This document shows, piece after piece, positions 1-6,761 of a DNA stretch of 12,328 bases. Each line of letters opens with the position of its first letter. Positions within the stretch are counted from its first letter, which is position 1. Under the pieces are notes generated by a model that saw only the letters and a list, made by a program, of their open reading frames with translations, was not told where the DNA came from and did not search any database. Origin of the DNA: Candidatus Omnitrophota bacterium (GTDB lineage Bacteria; Omnitrophota; Omnitrophia; Omnitrophales; Aquincolibacteriaceae); assembly GCA_023819025.1 (NCBI GenBank), contig JAMWDC010000029.1, positions 1 to 12,328 of the forward strand. The letters are read 5' to 3'. The position numbers and the translations under genes are program-made.

Positions 1-115
1 GGAATGCGCGTGTGACGGTCCTAGCGGTTTGGTGGATCCGCATTCTCGGACTTATTGTTCGACAGATCCCGGAAAAAGATTAATCCGGATATCGATTTCA
101 AGGCCGCGGAACGTT

Positions 116-1843
116 CTATTTTGCACGGCGTTTCAAAATGGCAGTTTCAATGAACAGTTCTTTCCGGATCTGGATTCGTTCACAGTGCCGTTCGATGTTT
201 TCCTTCGGGATTCCGAAATGTTCGAGGACAATCCGGTTCAGTTCAAAGCTCGCCTCCAATTCTTCCATGACCACCCGATCGGCACCCGCCTCGTAAAGCT
301 TCGGCACGTCCTTCTCAAATCGGGTCCGGACCACCAAGAGTACGTTGGGATTCAGCCTCTCGACAATGCCGATAATTTGCATCATGCCGATCGGGTCTCC
401 GAAGCTGACGACCACAGCCTGCGCAAACTGAATACCGGCCTGCTTCATCACTTCTTCGTTGGCCGCGTCGCCGTAAATAACATCCATGCCGAAAGCGCGG
501 GCCTCCTTGATACTGGTCGGGTTCAGTTCGATCACGACAAACGGCAGTTTTTCTTCCCGGAAGGTCATAGCTAGGTCCCGGCCCGAAGGGCCGAAACCGC
601 AGAGGATGATATGTCCGCTGGGACCCGGGGTTGTTTTTTCGGGATGTTGGCGGTTTTTCTCGTAGAGCGCAAACTCAGGGATGTGTTCCGACATTCGAAG
701 GATCGGCGGAACCAACGAGAAGAGAAACGGCGTGATGAGCATGGTCAGAAAGGCCGTGGACAGGAGAAGCTGGTAAAAGAACGGATCAATGCCGCCCGAG
801 TTTCTAGCGGCCTCTAAAAGGAGAAAAGAAAACTCCCCGATTTGTGAAAGAATCAAGGCGGTCGCCAAGGCAATGCGCAGGGCGCATCGGAATACGAGGA
901 AGATGAGGGTCATCACAACAAAATTTGCCAATAAGACGAGACCGACCATCATCAGGATCAGTGCGACATGCTCCCATGCAAATCGGGCATTGAAAAGCAA
1001 TCCGATCGAAACGAAGAAGATACTGACAAAGACGTGACGGAAAGGCAGAATTTCTCCGCTCAATTGATGGCCGTAATCCGTATTGGCAAACATCAGTCCC
1101 GCCAGAAAGGCCCCGATGGCAAGGGAGAGTCCCATCTGGCCGCTGGACCATGCCGAGCCGAGACAGATCACGATTGCGGTGAGAAGAAAAATTTCGCGGT
1201 TGCGGCTTAGGGCGATTTGGTGGAGAACATAAGGCAGAATAAATTTTGAGAATAGGATCACGCCGGTCACCAGGGACAATGCCTTCAGAAAGTCGATGCC
1301 GAGCGTTTGAAGGATGGATTCGGCCGGCTGCCCCATCCCTGTGATCAGGATGATGAGCGGGACTACGGCTAAATCCTGGAAGAGAAGGATGGCGACCGCA
1401 ATCTGGCTATGCCGGGTGTCGAGTTCGCCGCGGTCGATGAAATATTTAAGGACAAGTGCGGTCGAACTGGGAGCGATGACCGAGCCCAGGACGAAACCTT
1501 GATAAAACGACCAGCCCTTGACCCGGCCGAACCCAAGTCCAATCAATATCGAAAGCAGGATCTGCAGCGTCCCTCCCAGAATCGCAATGTGCTGGACCCC
1601 TTTGAGGCGTTCAAACGAAAATTCCAGGCCGATCGTTAACATAAGCAGGATGACGCCCAGATCCGCCAAGAGGTGGGTCTTTTCAAAATCGGAAATGATG
1701 CCGAACCCATGAGGTCCGACAACAACTCCGGCCAGGAGGAATCCGAGGATGGGGGAGAGACGAATCCGTTCAAAAATGATCGCAACGAGCGTGGCGATGA
1801 TCAGGACGATCAGGAATTCCGTAAAAAAAGAGGGCTGCGTCAT
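116..1843 (-). CDS. KefB/KefC-type monovalent cation:proton antiporter (CPA2) with cytoplasmic RCK_N domain
   Basis: This is an inner-membrane antiporter of the CPA2 family that exchanges K+ or Na+ for protons. Residues 10 to about 385 form a multi-helix Na+/H+ exchanger domain. It carries the family signatures GLEFSFERLKG (about residue 72), FQDLAVVP with its conserved Asp (about 157) and GEFSFLLLE (about 335). A Rossmann-fold RCK_N/TrkA-N domain starts near residue 411 with the nucleotide-binding motif CGFGPSG; no clear RCK_C domain follows. I chose the ATG at 1843 (575 aa), which has AGAAGG upstream, instead of the open frame reaching 1951. The extra 36 residues there look unlike the family, and the usual hydrophobic N-terminus begins right after this Met. 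KefB and KefC of E. coli are similar in length (about 600 aa). The ion and any glutathione gating cannot be read from sequence. It is transcribed away from the porin-sbp cluster, and a functional link is not evident. Confidence 0.93.
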   Translation of the reverse strand: MTQPSFFTEFLIVLIIATLVAIIFERIRLSPILGFLLAGVVVGPHGFGIISDFEKTHLLADLGVILLMLTIGLEFSFERLKGVQHIAILGGTLQILLSILIGLGFGRVKGWSFYQGFVLGSVIAPSSTALVLKYFIDRGELDTRHSQIAVAILLFQDLAVVPLIILITGMGQPAESILQTLGIDFLKALSLVTGVILFSKFILPYVLHQIALSRNREIFLLTAIVICLGSAWSSGQMGLSLAIGAFLAGLMFANTDYGHQLSGEILPFRHVFVSIFFVSIGLLFNARFAWEHVALILMMVGLVLLANFVVMTLIFLVFRCALRIALATALILSQIGEFSFLLLEAARNSGGIDPFFYQLLLSTAFLTMLITPFLFSLVPPILRMSEHIPEFALYEKNRQHPEKTTPGPSGHIILCGFGPSGRDLAMTFREEKLPFVVIELNPTSIKEARAFGMDVIYGDAANEEVMKQAGIQFAQAVVVSFGDPIGMMQIIGIVERLNPNVLLVVRTRFEKDVPKLYEAGADRVVMEELEASFELNRIVLEHFGIPKENIERHCERIQIRKELFIETAILKRRAK

Positions 1844-2036
1844 GAACTCTGCCTTCTGGTGAATAAAAATGAACGCTTCAATTTGTTTCACCGCATCCAC
1901 GAACCTCGATCGGTGCGGACAAAAATAGTCTAGCAAAAAAGACGGAGGCACTCACGGGAAATATCACTTCCGAGTACTTTTAAAGCTTTGGATCCGAGGA
2001 GGCGTCTGTTTGTTTCGCGGGGTTATATTTTGTCTA

Positions 2037-2065
2037 TTGATAAATAAATGAATATTGAATATATT
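2037..2065 (+). promoter_or_regulatory. Sigma70-type promoter for the Rrf2 pseudogene / porin-sbp cluster
   Basis: TTGATA (2037-2042) and TATATT (2060-2065) are separated by exactly 17 bp in an AT-rich stretch between the divergent antiporter and the plus-strand cluster. Transcription would start near 2072, leaving a very short leader before the ATG at 2088. No other equally good promoter is visible before the porin, so this one may drive porin and sbp as well. Confidence 0.6.
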
Positions 2066-2070
2066 TCCTA

Positions 2071-2084
2071 TCCAACAAGTTGGA
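2071..2084. promoter_or_regulatory. Inverted repeat at the predicted transcription start (candidate operator)
   Basis: TCCAAC-aa-GTTGGA is a perfect 6-bp inverted repeat lying just downstream of the -10 box and 3 bp before the regulator's ATG. A site here would block initiation or hide the weak ribosome binding region. This placement is typical of autoregulation, but binding by an Rrf2 protein is only an inference. Confidence 0.4.
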
Positions 2085-2087
2085 ATC

Positions 2088-2489
2088 ATGAAACTTACGA
2101 CGCATAGCGAATACGGTTTGCTCGCGCTTCTCTATATGTACCAATCCAGAAGCAAAGGGTATGTGCCTTTATCAAAAATCGCAAAGATCTAGAAACTGCC
2201 GCCCAAATACATGGAGCATCTGATGCAGGCGATGTGCCGGGCCGGTTATTTGGCGAGTTCGAAAGGAAAAAGCGGGGGGATCGATCGATGCGGTCTGCGA
2301 AGGAGATCACGATTGCGGAGGTTCTCCGATTATCTGACGGACCGCCGGCCCGACGGAATCTGCCAGCACTTATTCTTTTACATGTCAACGCCCATCGAAA
2401 AGGAAAGGAAACTGCTCGAGTTAATGCGGAATATACGGGATGATATTGTCGATGAGTTAGGAAATACAACCGTGGCGGATGTCCTCTGA
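2088..2489 (+). pseudogene. Rrf2-family transcriptional regulator, inactivated
   Basis: Reading from ATG 2088 gives MKLTTHSEYGLLALLYM and then LSKIAK. This is the N-terminal winged-helix signature of Rrf2 regulators (the IscR, NsrR and CymR family). A TAG at 2190-2192 interrupts it. The frame then continues with KLPPKYMEHLMQAM and LASSKGKSGG, the recognition region and wing. At a six-G run (2274-2279) the family sequence moves to another frame, where RSAKEITIAEVLRLSDGP matches the conserved 'EITLADVLR' segment. It returns to the first frame around 2340-2360 and ends with LMRNIRDDIVDELGNTTVADVL, the usual family C-terminus. The gene thus has one in-frame stop and two compensating frameshifts in an otherwise full-length copy of about 134 codons. 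One missing G in the run would explain the first shift. No cysteine triplet for an Fe-S cluster is apparent. Decay seems recent; sequencing error at the G-run cannot be excluded but would not explain the TAG. Confidence 0.85.
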
Positions 2490-2526
2490 TTTCCTGGATG
2501 AAAATCGATATCGATCCAATAGGAAA
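2490..2526 (+). promoter_or_regulatory. Imperfect hairpin containing a 12-bp palindrome, between the pseudogene and the porin
   Basis: TTTCC TGGAT (2490-2499) can pair with ATCCA ata GGAAA (2514-2526), giving a 10-bp stem with a 3-nt bulge. Overlapping its loop is the perfect palindrome ATCGATATCGAT (2504-2515). It begins immediately after the pseudogene's TGA. There is no T-tract, so it is not an ordinary terminator. It could be a protein-binding site or an mRNA processing hairpin ahead of the porin; its function is unknown. Confidence 0.3.
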
Positions 2527-2601
2527 AGGGAACCAAGATCTTAAGAACAACACCTGTGGAAGCAAATCCCACCTAAGGGGGGTGAGAAAAGGGAGGCAAT
2601 C

Positions 2602-3987
2602 ATGAGATGCTTACGATGGATTTATGGGATCTTTTTAGGGGTCGGTTTGACGATGGAGTTTGGGGGCATGGCGTTCGCCCAAGTGGGGGTGTCTCCCGCA
2701 AAGACCCTCGAAGAGCGGGTCCTTGAGCTTGAGAAGGAAGTCCGGTTGCTGAAACGGCTCCTGGAAGTGAATCAAGAAATTCAAATCAAGAAAGAAGTTG
2801 AGACGCCTGTGGTGGCTGCTGGCAAAGAGGGATTTGTGTTGAAGTCCAAGGATTCCAGCTTTCAACTCAAACTCAAAGGTCGGGTCCAGGCGGACGGCCG
2901 GTATTATATTGCCGATGATACGGCTCCCGGATCAAATACCTATTTATTAAGAAAGGTTCGCCCTATCCTGGAAGGGACACTCTTCAAATATTTCGACTTC
3001 CGGCTGATGCCCGATTTCGGAGGCGGTACCACAAGCTTGCAGGATGCCTTCATCGATTGTAAATACTGGACCGAAGCGTCTCTGCGCCTGGGAAAATTCA
3101 AGGGTCCGGTGGGTTTGGAACGGCTGCAATCGGACGCCTATAATTTGTTTCCCGAACTCTCGCTGGTTTCCAATCTCGTGCCGAATCGCGACGTAGGGAT
3201 CGATTTACACGGAGATTTTTTTGATAGCGCTCTGAGTTATGACGTGGGTGTATTCAACGGTTCGGCGGATGGCTCGAGTAATGATACGGATATCCATGAC
3301 GACAAGGATCTGGAGGCCCGCCTTTTCGCCCTGCCTTTTAAAAATACTTCCGAGGACTGGTTGAATGGATTGGGCCTTGGTGTCGGGGGCAGTCTGGGTG
3401 AGGTTCACGGGACCACGGCCTCACCCAGTATGCCGACTTTCAGGACCTTCGGTCAACAAGCCTTTTTCAGCTACCGTTCTGACGGAACCGTTCCCGGAAC
3501 GACGATTGCTGCCGGCCGGCGTTATCGCATTGTTCCCCAATTTTATTATTATTACGGGCCCGTCGGTGTGTTGGGTGAATATGCCTATTCATCTCAAGAG
3601 GCAAAAAGGGGGAATAGCCGGTGTGAGGTGGAGAACACGGCCGGCCAGATTGCGTTTTCCTATGTGCTGACGGGAGAGAATGCGTCTTACAACGGGGTGA
3701 TCCCCCGGGATAGTTTTGATCCCCGGAATGGAAAATGGGGGGGCTTTGAAATTGCCACCCGTTTTAGCTGGTTGGCTGCGGATTATGGCGATGTGAAGTC
3801 TTACTCCAATCTGCTGAATTCGTCGGATGACGCCGTTGCTTGGGGCGTGGGACTGAACTGGTATCTCAATAAAAATTTAAAGTTCTCAACCGCGTTTGAA
3901 GAAACATTTTTCGACGCCGGTTCTGCCAACGGCAAGGATCGTGAAACCGAGAATGCACTGATCACTCGCCTGCAATCCGTATTTTAA
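2602..3987 (+). CDS. OprO/OprP-type anion-selective outer-membrane porin
   Basis: This 461-aa protein has a Sec signal peptide (cleavage likely after AFA, residue 26). A short coiled coil follows (about residues 36-60, EERVLELEKEVRLLKRLL). From about residue 80 comes a beta-barrel domain typical of the 'phosphate-selective porin O and P' family, starting FQLKLKGRVQADGRYY. The last strand ends in Phe (LITRLQSVF), as expected for BAM-dependent assembly, so the protein is complete. OprP and OprO form trimers that pass phosphate or pyrophosphate, and the N-terminal coiled coil is a common variant in this family. GGGAGG (2591-2596) precedes the ATG by 5 bp. The gene is followed 20 bp later by a sulfate-binding protein, so sulfate or another sulfur oxyanion is the more likely substrate here. 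That specificity is inferred from context only. Confidence 0.9.
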   Translation: MRCLRWIYGIFLGVGLTMEFGGMAFAQVGVSPAKTLEERVLELEKEVRLLKRLLEVNQEIQIKKEVETPVVAAGKEGFVLKSKDSSFQLKLKGRVQADGRYYIADDTAPGSNTYLLRKVRPILEGTLFKYFDFRLMPDFGGGTTSLQDAFIDCKYWTEASLRLGKFKGPVGLERLQSDAYNLFPELSLVSNLVPNRDVGIDLHGDFFDSALSYDVGVFNGSADGSSNDTDIHDDKDLEARLFALPFKNTSEDWLNGLGLGVGGSLGEVHGTTASPSMPTFRTFGQQAFFSYRSDGTVPGTTIAAGRRYRIVPQFYYYYGPVGVLGEYAYSSQEAKRGNSRCEVENTAGQIAFSYVLTGENASYNGVIPRDSFDPRNGKWGGFEIATRFSWLAADYGDVKSYSNLLNSSDDAVAWGVGLNWYLNKNLKFSTAFEETFFDAGSANGKDRETENALITRLQSVF

Positions 3988-4007
3988 AAAAGACATGGGA
4001 GGATTTT

Positions 4008-5024
4008 ATGATCAAAAATCTGTTTATCTTCTCTTTAGTTTTTTGCCTCCTCCCGTGGTTCGGCACGCCGGCATTTGCTAAAGAAGTCAAAGAAATCAAG
4101 CTGCTTAATGTCTCCTACGATCCGACGCGGGAGCTTTATGAAGAAATCAATGTTGCGTTTGTCAAACAATGGAAGGAAAAAACAGGCAAAACCGTGGTGA
4201 TCCAACAGTCCCACGGGGGTTCTGGAAAGCAAGCTCGGGCGATTATCGACGGCTTGGATGCTGACGTCGCGACGCTGGCCCTGGCCTATGATCTCGATGC
4301 CCTTTATCTGAAAGGGAGATTGATCTCGAAAAATTGGCAGTCGAAACTTCCTTTCAACAGCTGTCCCTATTATTCGACGATTGTCTTTCTTGTTCAAAAG
4401 GGCAATCCCAAAAACATCAAAGATTGGGATGACTTGGTCCGGCCGGACGTTGCGGTGATCTGTCCGAATCCGAAAACGTCCGGAGGCGCGCGATGGAATT
4501 ACCTTGCAGCTTGGGGATTTGCATTAAGGAAATGGGGGCAGGATGAAACAAAGGCCAGGGAATTTGTCGGCCGGCTCTTCAAAAACGTGGTCGTTCTTGA
4601 TACGGGAGCCCGTGGATCGACGACGACATTTGTGGAGCGCGGGATCGGAGACGTGCTCATCGCTTGGGAGAACGAGGCTTTTCTTGCCATCCATCAGCTC
4701 GGCAAAGACCGCTTTGAAATGGTGGTTCCCTCCATCAGTATTCTGGCTGAACCGCCTGTAACCGTTGTGGATAAGGTGGCCCGCAAGCACGGTACCAAGA
4801 AGATCGCAAAGGCCTATCTGGAATTTCTCTATACCGAGGAGGGTCAGGAGATTATTGCGCGCCATTACTATCGGCCCCGCTCCGAAACGGTTGCCAAGAA
4901 GTATGAAGCGCAGTTTCAGCCCATTCATTTGTTGACCATTAACGATTTCGGGGGATGGCAGGAAGCACAAACCAAACATTTTTCGGATGGAGGGATTTAC
5001 GATCAGATTTTCTCCGGCGGCTGA
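4008..5024 (+). CDS. sbp: Periplasmic sulfate-binding protein of an ABC transporter
   Basis: This 338-aa protein belongs to the Sbp/CysP family of high-affinity sulfate or thiosulfate receptors. It starts with a Sec signal peptide cut after PAFA (residue 24). It then carries the family hallmarks LLNVSYDPTREL (about residues 32-43), QSHGGSGKQAR (67-77), DVATLALAYDLDAL (86-99), NPKTSGGARWNYLAAWG (154-170) and DTGARGSTTTF (198-208). These segments line the anion site. Length and termini match the family, so the gene looks intact. GGGAGGA precedes the ATG, and only 20 bp separate it from the porin stop, which indicates one operon. The partner genes cysT, cysW and cysA do not follow; a radical SAM gene comes next. 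The receptor must use a permease encoded elsewhere or have lost it. The family call is firm; discriminating sulfate from thiosulfate is not possible here. Confidence 0.93.
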   Translation: MIKNLFIFSLVFCLLPWFGTPAFAKEVKEIKLLNVSYDPTRELYEEINVAFVKQWKEKTGKTVVIQQSHGGSGKQARAIIDGLDADVATLALAYDLDALYLKGRLISKNWQSKLPFNSCPYYSTIVFLVQKGNPKNIKDWDDLVRPDVAVICPNPKTSGGARWNYLAAWGFALRKWGQDETKAREFVGRLFKNVVVLDTGARGSTTTFVERGIGDVLIAWENEAFLAIHQLGKDRFEMVVPSISILAEPPVTVVDKVARKHGTKKIAKAYLEFLYTEEGQEIIARHYYRPRSETVAKKYEAQFQPIHLLTINDFGGWQEAQTKHFSDGGIYDQIFSGG

Positions 5025-5106
5025 TCGCGGTTCTCATCGATCCTTATCCTTCAGTCCCTGATAAAATCAAGCGCGGTCATCCGTCCATTCGGGGCAAGGA
5101 GGAGGC

Positions 5107-6105
5107 ATGCGTTCTGAAATTCCTCCGGAGGTTCACGGAAACGGGCGCTTTTTATTGAAGCGTCAAAATTTCACGCCCGCTTATCTGAAAACGTTTGAGG
5201 GAGGACGTCTTCAAGAAAAAATCGATCAGGCCCTCGGCCTTTTGGCCTCGTGTACCGTGTGCCCCCGGAATTGCCGGATCAAACGCCTTGAAGGCGAGAT
5301 TTGTATTTGCAAGACGGGCCGGTATGCCAAAGTCGCGAGTTTCTCGGCTCATCTGGGGGAGGAAGACATCCTTCGGGGATCGAAGGGATCGGGGACGATC
5401 TTTTTCAGCGGTTGTAATCTGGGTTGTGTCTTTTGTCAGAACTACGATATCAGTCAGGAAGCCATTGGGGGTGAAGTCAGCCCCAAAGAGTTGGCCCGTA
5501 TCCTGATCCGACTCCAAGAGGCGGGTTGTCATAACATCAATTTTGTCACGCCCGAACATGTCGTACCGCAAATCCTGGAGGCCCTCCCCGACGCCATCCG
5601 GTTGGGGCTCCGGCTTCCGCTCGTTTACAATACGGGTGCCTACGATAGTTTGGACAGCATTCGTCTCATGGACGGCGTGGTGGATATTTATATGCCTGAT
5701 TTCAAACTATGGAATGAAGAAACGTGCCGGAAATATCTTCTCGCCCCGGACTATGCCTTCCACGCAAAGCAAGTGATCCGGGCGATGCACGGCCAGGTGG
5801 GGGTATTGAAGGTGGATGAGGAGGGTTTGGCGCTTCGCGGGGTTCTGGTCCGACATCTTGTGATGCCGGAAATGTCGGAAGATACGGCTGCCATTGTCGG
5901 TTACTTGGCCCAAGAGATCTCGAAGGACACTTACATTAATGTCATGGATCAATATTACCCGTCCTGGAAGGTCATGACCGGAGGGGAATATCGCGAGATC
6001 GACCGGAGAATTCTTCCGTCGGAGCTTCGGCAAGCTTATCAGCAAGCCCAGCAAGCCGGCCTCTGGCGTTTTGATACCCGATGGCGGAGGGATGCCCCAG
6101 TATAA
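5107..6105 (+). CDS. PflX-like radical SAM protein (COG1313)
   Basis: This 332-aa protein is related to pyruvate formate-lyase activating enzymes. The radical SAM motif GCNLGCVFC places Cys103, Cys107 and Cys110 around the SAM-bound 4Fe-4S cluster, within the typical GSGTIFFSGCNLGCVFCQNY context. An upstream cysteine group, CTVCPRNC (49-56) plus CIC (66-68), is characteristic of the COG1313 subgroup and may bind a further metal or cluster. Downstream, NFVTPEHV, YNTGAYDS and DIYMPDFKLW agree with the barrel of this subgroup, and INVMDQYYPSWK lies near the C-terminus. The ATG at 5107 sits 4 bp after AAGGAGG. No pyruvate formate-lyase or other glycyl-radical enzyme is adjacent, and the family's substrate is generally unknown, so no reaction is assigned. 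It lies 82 bp after sbp on the same strand and could be co-transcribed, but a role in sulfur uptake is not supported. Confidence 0.9.
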   Translation: MRSEIPPEVHGNGRFLLKRQNFTPAYLKTFEGGRLQEKIDQALGLLASCTVCPRNCRIKRLEGEICICKTGRYAKVASFSAHLGEEDILRGSKGSGTIFFSGCNLGCVFCQNYDISQEAIGGEVSPKELARILIRLQEAGCHNINFVTPEHVVPQILEALPDAIRLGLRLPLVYNTGAYDSLDSIRLMDGVVDIYMPDFKLWNEETCRKYLLAPDYAFHAKQVIRAMHGQVGVLKVDEEGLALRGVLVRHLVMPEMSEDTAAIVGYLAQEISKDTYINVMDQYYPSWKVMTGGEYREIDRRILPSELRQAYQQAQQAGLWRFDTRWRRDAPV

Positions 6106-6119
6106 TTCTGATCTGTATT

Positions 6120-6149
6120 TTGTTGTGGACTCTGGATGGAAGGTATATT
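6120..6149 (+). promoter_or_regulatory. Possible sigma70 promoter
   Basis: TTGTTG (6120-6125) and TATATT (6144-6149) lie 18 bp apart between the radical SAM gene and the small ORF at 6201. The -10 is good and the -35 partial. It would give the small exported protein its own transcript. Confidence 0.35.
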
Positions 6150-6200
6150 TGAATGAGCGAGGTTTGGATTTAGATCCGTTTAACAGCAGGGAGGACATTT

Positions 6201-6416
6201 GTGAAATTCACTTTCGGTTTCATGATTGGAATTTTTCTTTTTTGCGGCTCGGTTCGGACCGAAACTGTCGGAGTCCCATCCAGGATTACGGAAAAGGATG
6301 TCAAGATTCACCTGTCAACGACCAAACCCTCGATCGGAGGCCGGAGGCCGGAAATTTTCCCTCATTCTCTGAGAAAGTACGAACCTCCGCCGCCGATTGT
6401 CCAAAGGAAGGTATGA
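6201..6416 (+). CDS. Small putative exported protein, unknown function (may be the 5' remnant of a larger gene)
   Basis: This 71-codon ORF starts with GTG at 6201, five bases after a strong AGGGAGGA site (6188-6195). The N-terminus MKFTFGFMIGIFLFCGS looks like a signal peptide: basic residue, then a hydrophobic core. No clean lipobox or AXA site is visible. The remainder is short and proline-rich (PPPPIVQ near the end), with no domain I recognise. The piece VPSRITE just after the signal segment resembles the beginning of the mature part of DUF4139/MuiA-like proteins. A fragment resembling the end of such a protein lies downstream (6519-6692). It may therefore be the surviving start of an internally deleted gene, but this link rests on a handful of residues. 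It may equally be a genuine small protein. Confidence 0.45.
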   Translation: MKFTFGFMIGIFLFCGSVRTETVGVPSRITEKDVKIHLSTTKPSIGGRRPEIFPHSLRKYEPPPPIVQRKV

Positions 6417-6518
6417 GTTGTTCCAGTTCCTTCCCCTGTTTTCTGAAGGGGGGCAGGACAGTTGGGTATCAAAAACCCCACTTTCTCCCTCCACTTTCAT
6501 AAATCAAGGGGAGGGTAA

Positions 6519-6692
6519 CCGGAGCAACGCACGAAGGTGTATGTTATGAGGAAAGAAGCGCCTCGTCAGATGGCTATGACCGCGGAGGAGGGGGCGGACA
6601 AGCCGGGTGTTCAGCAATGGGAATTGAAATTGGCGCCCAGAGGCAAACAGGAAATCAAAATTTCGTACTGCGTCAAACATCCTGAAAAATGA
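6519..6692 (+). pseudogene. C-terminal remnant of a DUF4139 (MuiA-like) protein
   Basis: After a TAA at 6516-6518, the frame reads PEQRTKVYVMRKEAP and ends GVQQWELKLAPRGKQEIKIS then YCVKHPEK before the TGA at 6690-6692. The pattern 'G(L/V)xxWxLxLxPxxKxEIxxxYxVxHP' is how DUF4139-domain proteins end. These are usually exported proteins of about 500 residues or more; only about the last 55 are present here. An internal ATG (6546) with GAAGG upstream could still yield a 48-aa peptide, though nothing suggests a function for it. The rest of the domain is not found in any plus-strand frame of the preceding 400 bases. Identification is from memory of the family pattern and is not aligned. Confidence 0.55.
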
Positions 6693-6695
6693 TAC

Positions 6696-6722
6696 GGTCC
6701 AGGGACTCGGATCCCCCGGACC
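6696..6722 (+). terminator. GC-rich hairpin, possible weak or decayed terminator
   Basis: GGTCC a GGG (6696-6704) pairs with CCC cc GGACC (6713-6722), giving an 8-bp stem with a small internal loop and an 8-nt loop. It starts 3 bp after the stop of the DUF4139 remnant. The only T-rich stretch (CTTTT) is about 15 bp further on, so efficient intrinsic termination is doubtful. Confidence 0.35.
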
Positions 6723-6761
6723 CGTTCGGCCGTAAGATCTTTTAAACCTGCGTGGAGCCAG

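Noticed and set aside
1..43. Possible minus-strand gene start (ATG at 43, reading MRIHQTARTVTRAF) cut by the left edge
   Set aside because: Only 14 codons are visible, the upstream region is a weak ribosome binding match, and the coding style cannot be judged.
29..574. Plus-strand 181-codon open frame at the left edge
   Set aside because: It lies antisense to the C-terminal RCK region of the clear antiporter gene, has no ribosome binding site and shows no family features.
2095..2565. Minus-strand 156-codon open frame
   Set aside because: It is antisense to the Rrf2 pseudogene, and its product has an erratic composition with no recognisable motif.
6429..6447. CCCCT/AGGGG hairpin after the small exported ORF
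   Set aside because: Five pairs in a G/C-homopolymer-rich area with no T-tract; too weak to call a terminator.
6071..6502. Plus-strand 143-codon frame after the radical SAM gene
   Set aside because: It needs a TTG start inside the radical SAM gene without a proper ribosome binding site, and overlaps the better-supported GTG ORF at 6201.
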